A stretch of DNA of 35,576 bases, taken from the IMG/VR virus record IMGVR_UViG_3300048597_000618, positions 1-35,576 of that record; one strand, 5' to 3'. The notes beneath the pieces were generated by a model. That model saw only the letters and a list, made by a program, of their open reading frames with translations, ran no database searches and was not told where the DNA came from. Of the stretch, positions 1 through 7,680 are shown piece by piece. The position numbers and the translations under genes are program-made. Origin of the DNA: a virus. Within the stretch, counting starts at the first letter, position 1. The number at the start of each line of letters is the position of its first letter.

Positions 1-1299
1 ATGCGCATTCATCTGACGGAACGGTTCGCGAAAGCGGCGTCGCCAAGCCCCAGCGGTCGCGCACCGATCTTGTGCGACGACGAGGTCATCGGCTTCGGCC
101 TTCAGGTGCGCCCCTCCGGCCGCAAAAGCTTCACCCTCGACTACACCTTCGAAGCACGGAAGCGGCGCTTCTTCATCGGCGAGTTTCCCGATTGGACCGT
201 GACGGCTGCCCGCGAGGAAGCTAAACGCCTGAAGCGCGAAATCGACCGCGGTATCGATCCGCTGGCCCGGCGCGACGAACGCCGAACTGCACCAACGTTT
301 CGGGACCTGACTGAACGCTATCTTGCCGAAAACGCAGTCCGCCTCGTCAAGGAATCCCAGCGCGACCGGCGAAACATGCTGCGAGACTACGTCCTGCCCT
401 CGTGGTGCAATCGGAAGGTCGTCGATATCCGCCCGTCCGATGTCGATCACCTCCTCGCAGAAATCGCCAAGGGGCGGGCACGGCGATCGAAGCCCAAGAC
501 GAAGCAAAAGCGGCTCAAGCCGCTTGCCCCTGCCAAGCCGACCCCAATTCAGGCCAACCGCGTGGGCATGCTGATCCGCAAGATGTTCAACCTCGCGATC
601 CGCTGGGAGATGCGGGCCGACAACCCGGCGGTTGGCTTTTTCCGCAATCCCGAACATCCCCGCGAGCGCTTCCTCGACCATACGGAGATCGCACGGCTCT
701 CCGAGGCGCTCGCCGAGCATCCGAACCAACGCTTTGCCAACATCATTCGCCTCCTGATGTTGACCGGCGCGCGCAAGGGCGAAGTGCTGACCGCGCGGTG
801 GGAGCAGTTCAATCTGGATCGGGCGGTGTGGACCAAGCCTGCTGCAACAACGAAGCAGAAGCGCCTTCATCGCGCACCGATTTCCGGGGCGACTGTTGCA
901 CTCTTGCGAACGATCCGAGCCTCAGTTCCGGCAGACTGCCCATGGGTGTTTCCGGGCGATGCCGAGGGCAAGCCGGTCCAGGAGATCAAACGCTTTTGGG
1001 ATGACATTCGCGCCGAGACGGATCTGTCCGGTGTTCGCATCCACGATCTTCGCCACACCTTCGCGTCGCTGCTGGTTTCAGGGGGCATGTCGCTGCCGAT
1101 GATTGGCAAGCTGCTCGGCCACACACAGGTTCAGACCACGCAGCGCTACGCCCATCTGTTCGACGATCCCCTACGCGAGGGCCTCAACGCCGTGGGTGAT
1201 ATGCTTCGCCCGCGCCTCCGGCTGGTTGAGGACGCCGATCAGCCGATCCCGTTGGCGGCAAGCGAAGGTGCACAACTAGGCTCTCCTGCCGCAACTTGA
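1..1299 (+). CDS. int: Tyrosine-type site-specific integrase
   Basis: Catalyses integration, and with a directionality factor excision, of the prophage by breaking and rejoining DNA through a 3'-phosphotyrosine. Residues 1-90 look like the DUF4102-type arm-binding domain of P4-like integrases. Residues about 97-205 form the SAM-like core-binding domain, with a basic K/R-rich insert near 160-180. The catalytic domain follows: R258 in TGARKGE, a lysine around 285-287, H348 and R351 in HDLRHTF, H374 in LLGH and the nucleophile Y383 in TQRYAH. All expected active-site residues are present, so it looks functional. At 432 aa the length is normal. The window starts exactly at its ATG, so its promoter and any adjacent att site are not visible. 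It converges on the leftward hypothetical gene with 8 bases between the two stop codons. Confidence 0.95.
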   Translation: MRIHLTERFAKAASPSPSGRAPILCDDEVIGFGLQVRPSGRKSFTLDYTFEARKRRFFIGEFPDWTVTAAREEAKRLKREIDRGIDPLARRDERRTAPTFRDLTERYLAENAVRLVKESQRDRRNMLRDYVLPSWCNRKVVDIRPSDVDHLLAEIAKGRARRSKPKTKQKRLKPLAPAKPTPIQANRVGMLIRKMFNLAIRWEMRADNPAVGFFRNPEHPRERFLDHTEIARLSEALAEHPNQRFANIIRLLMLTGARKGEVLTARWEQFNLDRAVWTKPAATTKQKRLHRAPISGATVALLRTIRASVPADCPWVFPGDAEGKPVQEIKRFWDDIRAETDLSGVRIHDLRHTFASLLVSGGMSLPMIGKLLGHTQVQTTQRYAHLFDDPLREGLNAVGDMLRPRLRLVEDADQPIPLAASEGAQLGSPAAT

Positions 1300-1307
1300 G
1301 CCATCGC

Positions 1308-1937
1308 TCACGCTGACGCCTTCTGGGGGCTGGTCAATTCGCGCCATATCACCTGCGCACGACGGCGCACCGTGCTGGCATCAGGCGCCGGATCGACGCC
1401 CCTCGCATCGAACCAATCCTGCATGTCCCGCACAAGCTCCGAGAGGGTTGCTGGAATGCCGCGGTCATGAACCCTGCGCGCCAGTGCGCCGTAGAACGCG
1501 TCCCACTCGTATTTGGGGGGTGCGCCCGGTCCAGGCGGCCGGCGGCTCTTTCCCGTGCCGCTCGCCGGACCGAGCTGATGCGCCTGTTCGAAGCGCTCCA
1601 ACTCGGCTCTGGCGACCAGGACATCGCCCGCCGTGATTTCCATGCCGGTGGCCATGTTCGGGATCGTCTCCCAGTTCTCTCTCGCCGAAGGCCCCTTGAA
1701 ACGGCGCAGTGTCACGGATGGAGATGCGCCTTCGCGCCGGAACAGCCCGAGCACGTCGGCGCCCGCGATCTCCACAAGGCCCCACACGGTGTGGCCGTCA
1801 GCCGTTTCGATCGACGGCACCACCGCGGACAAGGCCAGCGCTCCATCGATCGCCCAGGCTATGATATCCGCCGGCGCCACCGACCAGCGATAGGACAATT
1901 CGGTGACCGGATGAAACGGGCGCGGCGGCAGCAACAT
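1308..1937 (-). CDS. Hypothetical protein, possible DNA-binding C-terminus
   Basis: A 209-aa protein of unknown function and the last gene of the leftward lysogeny block. The N-terminal half (about 1-110) is an acidic/hydrophobic domain starting near a YRWSVAP segment. A Gly/Pro/Arg-rich linker at about 125-140 joins it to a C-terminal helical segment with PPKYEWDAFYG, a DMQDWFDARG helix and STVRRRAQVIWREL. That last part resembles a winged-helix or HTH tail seen in other alphaproteobacterial mobile-element proteins; this is recollection, not a search result. An AGAGGAA Shine-Dalgarno lies about 8 bases before the ATG. It is 53 bases downstream of the XRE gene and probably cotranscribed with it. 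Confidence 0.75.
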   Translation of the reverse strand: MLLPPRPFHPVTELSYRWSVAPADIIAWAIDGALALSAVVPSIETADGHTVWGLVEIAGADVLGLFRREGASPSVTLRRFKGPSARENWETIPNMATGMEITAGDVLVARAELERFEQAHQLGPASGTGKSRRPPGPGAPPKYEWDAFYGALARRVHDRGIPATLSELVRDMQDWFDARGVDPAPDASTVRRRAQVIWRELTSPQKASA

Positions 1938-1990
1938 GTCGAAATTCCTCTGAACGCAGCGTCCTCCTCGCGACGCCGCTGGATCCTCAA

Positions 1991-2272
1991 CTAACGCGGA
2001 AGGCGGATGCGCGATCGCCGATAGGCGTGAACCACTTCTCGCAAATCACGCTGCATATCCGGCGGCAGCCGGCCGGCTTCCACGAAGAGATCGTCGAGCC
2101 GCACGCCCAGAATGGCCGCGGCGCGCTCGACGAGATCGTCACGCGGCGCGTTCTCAAGATCGCGTTCAACCCGCGACCAATAGGCCGGGGAAATCCCCAG
2201 GCGCTGGGCGAAATCATTGAGGCCGATCCCCTGTTCCTCTCGCTTGGTGCGAACTTCAGCTCCGAAAGCCAT
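1991..2272 (-). CDS. XRE-family HTH transcriptional regulator
   Basis: A small (93 aa) Cro/C1-type DNA-binding protein and a likely component of the lysogeny switch. The HTH spans about residues 5-60: a KREEQGIGLNDFAQRLGI helix pair, the turn, then the recognition helix SPAYWSRVER and the stabilising region APRDDLVERAAAILGV. There is no C-terminal peptidase or oligomerisation domain of the LexA/CI type, so it may be controlled by the metallopeptidase encoded just upstream. The start is supported by a GGGGAGGG Shine-Dalgarno about 7 bases before the ATG, which begins at the TGA of that upstream gene. The 15-base gap indicates translation from one mRNA. Confidence 0.9.
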   Translation of the reverse strand: MAFGAEVRTKREEQGIGLNDFAQRLGISPAYWSRVERDLENAPRDDLVERAAAILGVRLDDLFVEAGRLPPDMQRDLREVVHAYRRSRIRLPR

Positions 2273-2287
2273 GGCCTGTCCCTCCCC

Positions 2288-3061
2288 TCAGCGAGCCGCG
2301 ACGAGGCGGTGCTTGCGGAGGCGCACGGTCATAAACGCCGGGCTGACGCCGAACTCTTCTGCCAGCGCGTCGGTGATGGCCTCAATGACGTCCCAGCCGT
2401 GCTCAAAAGCGGTCAACATGGGTTTAGCGCCAGCATCGTCCCACCCCCGCAGTTTTATACCGTGCCGACCTGCCTCGCGGCGCAGTGCCCTCATCAAAAG
2501 GTCGCGTGGCGCGAGAAAGCTGCCCATGAATTCGTCAGCGCGCCATTCGCGCCAGTCGATCGCTTCAGCGCTTCGTGCGGCGTCCTTCGGCGGCGTGAAC
2601 AATTTGCCCCCGTTTGATCGGTGCCTGACGGAGGTGCCCGACGCCAAAGTCCGAAAACTCCGCCGCTCCGCGCGCGCCAAGGCAGCTGGCATATCGAACA
2701 GCGCATGCCCCAGTTCGTGCGCTGCGGTCGAGCGCGCGAGCTCTGCGTTGTCGGCCAAGAGATCGACGTTCAGGCTGATCATCACGACGTTGGGCGCTGC
2801 GGGGTCATGTTCGCACACGCCCAGAACAGGCGCCCCGCTCCGATCGTGAACAGCGTGATCGCGGTCCCAGCTGATCTCGAAATCGCGGCCGTTCACGGCC
2901 ATCCGCCGCGTCCGCCTGATCAGTTCGTCGATGTCGAGACTCCGTGCCGCGTAGCCGAAGATTCGCTTCCGGCTTTCCGACGCCAGGCGATCGATGGTCA
3001 GGCGAGTGAGGCGGCCGGGCTCTCCGATCTCTGAGCAGGGATAGTTGATCTCGACGGTCAT
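2288..3061 (-). CDS. ImmA/IrrE-family zinc metallopeptidase
   Basis: A 257-aa putative zinc peptidase of the ImmA/IrrE (DUF955) family. Known members cleave partner XRE repressors, as in ICEBs1 ImmA/ImmR and Deinococcus IrrE/DdrO. The HExxH motif is H115-E116-L-G-H119 in TAAHELGHALFD. A third ligand is likely E172 in WREWRADEFMGSFLAP, which matches the family's E-x-x-A-[DN]-x-F pattern. There is no signal peptide, so it is probably cytoplasmic. It is the first gene of the leftward operon, followed immediately by the XRE gene, so the natural inference is that the XRE protein is its substrate and induction occurs by repressor cleavage. The order (peptidase before repressor) is the reverse of ICEBs1. 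Confidence 0.88.
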   Translation of the reverse strand: MTVEINYPCSEIGEPGRLTRLTIDRLASESRKRIFGYAARSLDIDELIRRTRRMAVNGRDFEISWDRDHAVHDRSGAPVLGVCEHDPAAPNVVMISLNVDLLADNAELARSTAAHELGHALFDMPAALARAERRSFRTLASGTSVRHRSNGGKLFTPPKDAARSAEAIDWREWRADEFMGSFLAPRDLLMRALRREAGRHGIKLRGWDDAGAKPMLTAFEHGWDVIEAITDALAEEFGVSPAFMTVRLRKHRLVAAR

Positions 3062-3349
3062 GGCGCCTCCCGACGGCCTTAAACTGTCAATGAAACGCTC
3101 AACAGAGTGTTCTTACTATGTTCGCTTTGTGCGCGGAGTCGAGTCCTATTTCTGCCTGGGCGTAAAGAATCGTCCTCGGCGAGCAGATGGCCGGCGTTGG
3201 CGGACAGGCGAACCGCTTGATTCGCAATATGAAAAGCGGGTTTAGGCGGCTCTGAATTTTTCTTTCGGCCTGTTTGTGCCTGCGTCATCCCGCCTTGGCG
3301 CTGCTTTCCTCCAAGCCATGCCGCGGTTCGCGACGGCAGGAGAAGTTTC
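3062..3349. promoter_or_regulatory. Divergent early/lysogeny control region
   Basis: A 288-base gap between the leftward immA-like/xre operon and the rightward early operon, so promoters for both directions and repressor operators should lie here. It is visibly more AT-rich than its surroundings around 3080-3130. A short inverted repeat, AACA-GAG-TGTT, sits at 3101-3111 and is a possible XRE half-site pair. I could not find a convincing -35/-10 pair in either direction: a leftward TTGACA at 3090-3085 lacks a -10 at proper spacing. No credible gene lies inside. Confidence 0.5.
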
Positions 3350-3586
3350 ATGGATGCTCAACACGTAGCGGTCGAAGCTGGGAGCGGCTCGGCGTTGCTC
3401 GACGGCTGGCTCAGCCGCGCCGGCCTCGCGGCAGAACTCGGAATCTCCGTCGATACGCTGGCGCGCTGGGAGACAAGGCGGATCGGGCCGCCCTGCGTGC
3501 GCATCGGCCGCAAGGTCCACTACCGCGCCGCGGCGATCCGCGAATGGCTGATCAGCCAGGAGCGCCGGAAGGCGGGCCAGAAATGA
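3350..3586 (+). CDS. Excisionase-like / AlpA-type HTH protein
   Basis: A 78-aa MerR-superfamily winged-helix protein of the excisionase/AlpA type. Residues about 18-70 hold the domain: LSRAGLAAELGISVDTLARWE (helix-turn-helix), then the wing GPPCVRIGRKVHYR and a final helix AAIREWLISQE, the arrangement typical of HTH_17 excisionases. As first gene of the rightward early operon it may be the recombination directionality factor for the integrase, or an early activator; sequence alone does not separate these. An AGGAGA Shine-Dalgarno lies about 6 bases before the ATG. The stop overlaps the next start (ATGA at 3583-3586). Confidence 0.85.
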   Translation: MDAQHVAVEAGSGSALLDGWLSRAGLAAELGISVDTLARWETRRIGPPCVRIGRKVHYRAAAIREWLISQERRKAGQK

Positions 3587-3795
3587 GCGCGCGGCGTACC
3601 GACAACCGGGCAGCCGTCCGGCGGGCCATGGCCGAGGCGCGGGTGATCGACTCTTTCCGAAAGCGCGTGATCACGCGTGAACAGGCGCGTACTGGCCTCG
3701 CCTCGCTCGGCCACGACTATGAAGAGATCGACCAGATCCTGGCCGCTGCGCTGGAGCCCTCCGCTTCGGATCGAACGCGCGAGATCGCGGCGTGA
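3583..3795 (+). CDS. Small hypothetical protein (early operon)
   Basis: A 70-aa, mostly helical, soluble protein of unknown function starting at an ATG that overlaps the upstream stop (ATGA). The same frame stays open to about 3274, but the coupled ATG at 3583 is the better start because the upstream part is antisense or shadow to the control region and the HTH gene. It is rich in Arg and Ala at the N-terminus, then has a segment ITREQARTGLASLGHDYEEIDQIL that looks like a short helical hairpin. It ends in a GTGA overlap with the next gene, so translation is coupled on both sides. Confidence 0.7.
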   Translation: MSARRTDNRAAVRRAMAEARVIDSFRKRVITREQARTGLASLGHDYEEIDQILAAALEPSASDRTREIAA

Positions 3796-4136
3796 CAGTC
3801 GTATCTCAGGCCACAGAGCCGGCCGATGAAGTCGCCGACGGGAATGCCGAACGGCGCGAGCCGCGGCTTCCCTGGCTCGCCATAGAAGATCAGGTGCTTC
3901 GCAATCTGCATGGACTTGGTATTCCGCTCTCCAAGATTGCCGCCGCGCTGGGTCGCAGCGTTCCGGCGGTGAACTATCGGCTGGCCCGCCTGCGGGCGCA
4001 GACTGCCATTCGCGAGCGGCAGGCACGCGACGCCGATCTGGAAAGCCGTCGGCCGCAAAGGCCGGCCTCAACGACAGCGTTGCTGATGGGCGATCCGGCG
4101 CCTGGCCGTTCTGCGCTTGATCGAACGAAAAGCTGA
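3792..4136 (+). CDS. Small putative HTH DNA-binding protein
   Basis: A 114-aa protein starting at GTG 3792 in a GTGA overlap with the preceding stop. Residues about 32-72 (VLRNLHGLGIPLSKIAAALG, then SVPAVNYRLARLR) read as a three-helix HTH of the Myb/SANT or sigma-region-4 type, with recognition helix VPAVNYRLARL. The C-terminal 40 residues are Arg/Pro/Thr-rich and probably disordered. Its position between the excisionase-like gene and the primase suggests an early transcription or replication-control role. The exact family is not recognised. Confidence 0.7.
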   Translation: MTVVSQATEPADEVADGNAERREPRLPWLAIEDQVLRNLHGLGIPLSKIAAALGRSVPAVNYRLARLRAQTAIRERQARDADLESRRPQRPASTTALLMGDPAPGRSALDRTKS

Positions 4137-4148
4137 AGGCCGCGAGCG

Positions 4149-5084
4149 ATGGACGGCTGGCATTCCGCGCGAACGATCGTCGGCCGGCTGGGTGGACGGT
4201 GGCACGGCCGTTCAGGCTCATGCCCCTGCCCTGCGCATGAGGATCGCACGCCGTCGCTCTCGGTTTCTGAAACGCGGGATGGCCGCGTGCTGGTCCATTG
4301 CTTCGCCGGGTGCTCCCAAAGCGCCGTCATCGACGCCCTGCGTCGCGCCGGTCTCTGGGGCGGCGGCGAGCCGACCGTCGATCCGTCGTACCCGGCACAT
4401 CTCACCTCACCAGCCGACGGGATGCTTCACCGCGATGAGAGATCGCGGCGGCAGGTAGCGCAGCGAATTTGGGATCAAGCGAGGCCAGCAGCTAGCACCC
4501 TCGCGGAACATTACCTCCGCGCGCGCGGCATTCATATTCCCATGCCGGATCAGCTTCGCTTCCATACCGGCCTGAGGCATCCAACTGCGCGGCCGACCTT
4601 CCCGGCGATGGTGGCGCGGATCGCCGACGAGAAAGGCTTCTGCGCAGTCCAGCGCACCTTTCTCGCCGCGGATGGGAAAGCGAAGGCGCCGGTCGATGAT
4701 GCAAAGCTCGGCCTTGGTCCGATGGGCGCGGGCGCAGTTCGCCTGTTCCCCATTGGCGACATCCTCGGTCTTGCCGAAGGGATCGAGACTGCGCTCTCGG
4801 CCTGTCAGCTCTATAGTCTGCCGGTCTGGGCCACACTTTCCGCGGCGCGGCTTGCCCGTATCCAGATCCCGTCCCAAGTGCGGCAACTGACGATCTTCGC
4901 CGATGCCGGCGAAGTTGGCCGCCGCGAGGCCTTCGCGGCCGGCGACGCCTACGAGCATCGCGGCTTCTCGGTCGAGATCATCACGCCGGCGGCGCACCAC
5001 GAGGACGGCGGCGCCGACGACTTCAACGATATTGTCCAGGCGCACAGGGACGGGCGGCTGCCTGATCGACAGGGCAGCGTATGA
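4149..5084 (+). CDS. CHC2 zinc-finger / Toprim primase
   Basis: A 311-aa phage primase that makes RNA primers for prophage replication. The N-terminus carries a CHC2-like zinc ribbon: C25, C27 and H30 in CPCPAHED, then H50, C51 and C55 in VHCFAGCS. After a helical middle (about 95-190) comes a Toprim fold: [11 protein letters not shown] with catalytic-type E210, then [10 protein letters not shown] (D252) and DDFNDI near 290-294. The usual second aspartate of Toprim DxD appears as D252-A-G, so metal binding may be non-canonical. The ATG at 4149 follows the previous stop by 12 bases. The gene overlaps the ATPase gene by ATGA at 5081-5084, so the two are translationally coupled, as expected for a primase/helicase pair. 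Confidence 0.9.
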   Translation: MDGWHSARTIVGRLGGRWHGRSGSCPCPAHEDRTPSLSVSETRDGRVLVHCFAGCSQSAVIDALRRAGLWGGGEPTVDPSYPAHLTSPADGMLHRDERSRRQVAQRIWDQARPAASTLAEHYLRARGIHIPMPDQLRFHTGLRHPTARPTFPAMVARIADEKGFCAVQRTFLAADGKAKAPVDDAKLGLGPMGAGAVRLFPIGDILGLAEGIETALSACQLYSLPVWATLSAARLARIQIPSQVRQLTIFADAGEVGRREAFAAGDAYEHRGFSVEIITPAAHHEDGGADDFNDIVQAHRDGRLPDRQGSV

Positions 5085-6307
5085 GCGATACCGACGCCGT
5101 CGATCCGCGCGCGGCCCGGCCGCGACCGCTTGTAGTCCGCAGCGCCGGCTCGCTCGAAGGCAAGCCCGTTCCAGAACGCGACTGGCTGGTGCCGTCAGTC
5201 CTCGTCCGCGGCGGTGTCTCGATGCTGTCGGGCGCTGGAGGGATCGGCAAATCCCTGCTCTGCCTCCAATTGCAGGTCGCCGCAGCATTGGGCGAACCGT
5301 GGCTTGGGATCGCCCTGCCGGAGCCCTTCTCCTCGTTCGGCTTCTATTGCGAGGACGATGAAGATGAGGTCCATCGGCGTCTCTACGGCATCTGCCGTCA
5401 TTACCGCTGTTCGTTTTCCGATCTCGACGACCGCGTGCGGTTCGCATCGCGCGTTGGCGACGCCAACGAGCTGATGAATTTCTTCGCGCGGGGCAGCGCC
5501 AAACGTACAGTCCTGCTCAGCCAGGTCGAAGAGCAGGTCCGGATCTGGGGCTCACAGCTCGTCGTCATCGACACGGTCGCGGACACGTTTCTCGGCAACG
5601 AGAATATCCGCCCTCAAGTGCGCGCCTACGTCACCGCCATGCGGCGGATCGCGATGATCAACCGCGGCGGCGTGATCATCACGGCCCATCCCTCCCGGGC
5701 GGGCCTTGCCGATGGCACGGGTCAGTCTGGCTCGACGGGCTGGGAGGGTTCGGTCAGAAGCCGCCTCTACTTCACACGGCCGCAGAACTTGCACGCGGAG
5801 AGCGACGGGGCCGGGAGCAAGGCCGGGGCCGAGGACGAACGATCCGAAGAGCGCGTTCTCAAGACCATGAAGTCGAACTATGGCCCGCCTGGGGAGGTCA
5901 TTCGGACAACTTGGCAGGCCGGCGTGTTCGTTCGCATTGACCAAGTCGATAGGAACTCCCTCTTCGACAAGCTCGATCACGACCGGCGGATACTTGACGC
6001 AGCGGCCTATCTTGTCGCCCGCGGGTCGATGCTGCCCGCCGATCCCAACGCCCGCACGAGCCTCGTCGTCGTCGCGCGCAACCTGCCCGTATGCAGCGCG
6101 ATCTCCTGGAAGGCGGCGCTTGCCGCCCAGGAACGGCTGATTGAACAGGGCAAGCTTGTGATCGTCGAGCTCGGCCCACGCTCAAAGCGGCGCCGATACG
6201 TCCGCCCCGCGCATCTCAGATACCCGGGCGAAGACGACGGTGCGGCCACCGCTAGCGAGCCTGCACCCGCGCTCGATTTTTCAGGAGGAGAGAACCATGA
6301 GCAATGA
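5081..6307 (+). CDS. RepA/AAA_25-type ATPase (putative replicative helicase)
   Basis: A 408-aa RecA-fold ATPase of the RepA/AAA_25 group, probably the replicative helicase or helicase-like partner of the upstream primase. The Walker A motif is GAGGIGKS (residues 51-58). A catalytic acidic cluster FYCEDDEDE lies at 88-96. Walker B is LVVIDT, with D164, followed by VIITAHPS as sensor/motif 3 (198-205). [14 protein letters not shown] at about 218-231 matches the conserved GS..W...SR.R..L region of RepA-like hexamers. The C-terminal 130 residues probably form a winged helix, ending in a polar tail. Its last 11 bases overlap the start of the next ORF. The candidate origin lies immediately downstream. 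Confidence 0.9.
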   Translation: MSDTDAVDPRAARPRPLVVRSAGSLEGKPVPERDWLVPSVLVRGGVSMLSGAGGIGKSLLCLQLQVAAALGEPWLGIALPEPFSSFGFYCEDDEDEVHRRLYGICRHYRCSFSDLDDRVRFASRVGDANELMNFFARGSAKRTVLLSQVEEQVRIWGSQLVVIDTVADTFLGNENIRPQVRAYVTAMRRIAMINRGGVIITAHPSRAGLADGTGQSGSTGWEGSVRSRLYFTRPQNLHAESDGAGSKAGAEDERSEERVLKTMKSNYGPPGEVIRTTWQAGVFVRIDQVDRNSLFDKLDHDRRILDAAAYLVARGSMLPADPNARTSLVVVARNLPVCSAISWKAALAAQERLIEQGKLVIVELGPRSKRRRYVRPAHLRYPGEDDGAATASEPAPALDFSGGENHEQ

Positions 6308-6554
6308 CCCAAGCTGCGCCGGATGCTCGACACGCCGGAGCGATCCGCCCCCGAAAACCTTCCGACCCCCCTTCCGACGGGTCGGACAACCCCTTCCAAC
6401 CACCCCCCGTCGGAAGGCTCAAAACCTTCCGACGGTCCTTCCGACCCCCTGCCAACCTCCTTCCGACCCCATTCCGACGGGGTCGCGCGCGCGCGCGATA
6501 TATAAATATCAACCACCGAGTCTTCTTGAAGACCGCAAGGCGAGGCCGGCATGA
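6297..6554 (+). CDS. Proline-rich small ORF spanning the iteron array
   Basis: An 85-aa ORF with a strong AGGAGGAG Shine-Dalgarno 6 bases before its ATG. It starts inside the end of the ATPase gene and ends in an ATGA overlap with the DUF6362 gene, so initiation and coupling signals support translation. After [15 protein letters not shown] the protein is a low-complexity, Pro/Thr/Arg-rich chain (PPPKTFRPPFRR, LPTTPRR, NLPTVLPTPCQPP) that simply reflects the repeated CCTTCCGAC DNA. No domain is recognised. It may serve mainly to carry ribosomes across the origin to the next gene, or be an origin-embedded protein in the manner of lambda gene O. Other frames are also open here because the repeats lack stops. 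Confidence 0.55.
   Translation: MSNDPSCAGCSTRRSDPPPKTFRPPFRRVGQPLPTTPRRKAQNLPTVLPTPCQPPSDPIPTGSRARAIYKYQPPSLLEDRKARPA
6358..6533. repeat. Iteron array and AT-rich tract, candidate replication origin
   Basis: CCTTCCGAC occurs exactly at 6358, 6370, 6425, 6437 and 6459, and inverted (GTCGGAAGG) at 6409-6417. One-mismatch copies are at 6392 (CCTTCCAAC) and 6470 (CATTCCGAC), and a two-mismatch copy at 6448. Start-to-start spacing is 11, 12 or 22 bases, close to one or two helical turns, so all direct copies face the same side of the helix. A (CG)7 tract follows at 6484-6497, then twelve A/T-only bases at 6498-6509 and a perfect inverted repeat GTCTTC-TT-GAAGAC at 6520-6533. This is the layout of an iteron origin with an unwinding element, lying directly after the primase and ATPase genes. 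Origin function is inference. Confidence 0.65.
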
Positions 6555-7012
6555 GCGGCCCAGCCATGAGCCCGACCGATATCGAGGCCCGGTTCGAGGA
6601 AGCCACCGCGACGCTCAAGAAGCTTCCGGGCATCCGCATGGGCGGCTTCTTCTCGACGTGGCCGGCGATCATCCGCACCGCGGCCGAGACCTACGCGCAG
6701 GACCGGACGCTCAAGGTCCGCATTCCGCCGACCGCCCAGGCCATCTCGCGCATGGAGGAAACGTTCGACTGGCTCGGCTGGCTCGACGCCGACGATACCC
6801 GGCTCGTCTGGTTGCGCGCTGAAGGGGTGCGCTGGAAGCCCATCTGCTGGCAGCTTGGGATTTCGCGGGCAACGGCCTGGCGACGCTGGGCGGCGGCGAT
6901 GATCGAGATTTCGCGGCGAGCGGCGCGGCAATCTCAGCCAATAACCCGGTCGGGCACCGCGCCCAGAGGGTCCGGACTCGCCAACCCAAGTCGCCGCACT
7001 GGGACAAGCTGA
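6551..7012 (+). CDS. DUF6362 family phage protein
   Basis: A 153-aa protein matching the DUF6362 family common in alphaproteobacterial prophages. Recognisable signatures are the LPGIRMGGFFSTWPAIIR block (about 24-41), PPTAQAISRMEETFDWLGWL (about 58-78), DTRLVWLRAEGVRWKPICWQLGISRATAWRRW (about 82-113). The last segment reads as an HTH with recognition helix SRATAWRRWAAA, so it is likely a DNA-binding protein, perhaps an early-to-late regulator or origin binder; the function is not established. The C-terminal 30 residues are polar and probably disordered. It starts in an ATGA overlap with the ORF on the iteron array and is the last gene of the early rightward operon. Confidence 0.85.
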   Translation: MSGPAMSPTDIEARFEEATATLKKLPGIRMGGFFSTWPAIIRTAAETYAQDRTLKVRIPPTAQAISRMEETFDWLGWLDADDTRLVWLRAEGVRWKPICWQLGISRATAWRRWAAAMIEISRRAARQSQPITRSGTAPRGSGLANPSRRTGTS

Positions 7013-7044
7013 CTAGCGCGCATCGAACGGGACGACGCAGGTGG

Positions 7045-7296
7045 TCAGTCCCACAAGCCCCACCAGCGGCCGATCATCAGCACCCACGGCCCGTACACAG
7101 CTGCCATGACCAAGCTGCCTCCGACGATCACGAAGGCGCCAATCAGACGCCAAACCCATGGCGGCGTTTTGTCTTGCTCTTGGTTGAGTTTTTCCCAGTA
7201 GCCCATGAGCAAGCCTACACGACCTGTCGCTCGCCGACCAAGTGGAGCAGCAATATCGGCGAGCGCTCTATGCCACGTCCGCCGAAGAAGCGTCAT
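7045..7296 (-). CDS. Small membrane protein
   Basis: A leftward 83-aa ORF with a hydrophobic helix pair near the C-terminus (WVWRLIGAFVIVGGSLVMAAVYGP, then WVLMIGRWWGLW). The upstream ATG at 7296 has a GAGGA Shine-Dalgarno 5-6 bases before it. An internal ATG at 7206 would give a cleaner 53-residue one- or two-TM protein (MGYWEKLNQEQDKTPP followed by the TM segment), and the 30 residues before it look basic and non-conserved, so the true start is uncertain. It points against the early operon, converging on the DUF6362 gene with 32 bases between stops. No function is recognised; a lysogenic surface or membrane protein is possible. Confidence 0.5.
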   Translation of the reverse strand: MTLLRRTWHRALADIAAPLGRRATGRVGLLMGYWEKLNQEQDKTPPWVWRLIGAFVIVGGSLVMAAVYGPWVLMIGRWWGLWD

Positions 7297-7424
7297 GAGA
7301 TCCTCAGTCAGTTGATCGGGTCAGCGCCATAAGGTCGGCTGCGCAGATTTATTTCTCTTCGCCCTTGCTCTTTTTCCGCGAGGACCCAGTGACTGTGCCA
7401 TCGTTCAAGCAAGGGGCTTGCCCA

Positions 7425-7655
7425 ATGAAGCTTTCAGAAACCACCCGGACATCGATCCAAGCCCTTATGGGTTCGATCGCCAACGTGGCCGATCAGATAG
7501 GCCATGAAGCGGGCGCGGCGCTTGCGCATTTCGACGACGACAGTCTTGAGCCCGGCCTCGATCCTGCGCTGATCGCGAAGGGCGGAACGGATATCCTGAT
7601 CCGTAGGGCCGAGGCGATCATTGCGGCGGCGCGCGCGATCAGATGCCTTGAATGA
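7425..7655 (+). CDS. Small hypothetical protein
   Basis: A 76-aa helical, slightly acidic protein of unknown function. I chose ATG 7425 because AAGGGG lies about 9 bases before it; a TTG at 7365 in the same frame would add 20 unlikely residues. The sequence reads as two or three amphipathic helices (SIQALMGSIANVADQIGHEAGAAL and TDILIRRAEAIIAAARAI) with no cysteines and no membrane segment. A good intrinsic terminator begins 25 bases after its stop, so it is probably a monocistronic unit. Confidence 0.6.
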   Translation: MKLSETTRTSIQALMGSIANVADQIGHEAGAALAHFDDDSLEPGLDPALIAKGGTDILIRRAEAIIAAARAIRCLE

Positions 7656-7680
7656 CGGCGCCGCGACCCACCTGAAGACG

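Noticed and set aside
1-60. attL site at the left edge
   Set aside because: The window begins exactly at the integrase start codon, and no tRNA 3' end or matching direct repeat was seen at the right end.
1297-1310. Terminator between the integrase and the leftward hypothetical gene
   Set aside because: TGAGC-CATC-GCTCA is only a 5-bp palindrome formed by the two convergent stop regions, with no T-run.
3217-3245. Rightward early promoter with TTGATT
   Set aside because: At 17-base spacing the -10 position reads GTTTAG, a poor match, so I do not call it.
6358-6478. CRISPR array
   Set aside because: The repeats are only 9 bases, spaced 11-22 bases start to start, with an inverted copy and no unique spacers of CRISPR length.
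6304-6822. A 172-codon frame overlapping the iteron ORF and the DUF6362 gene
   Set aside because: It lacks its own Shine-Dalgarno in good position, overlaps the recognised DUF6362 frame by over 270 bases, and stays open mainly because the repeats contain no stops.
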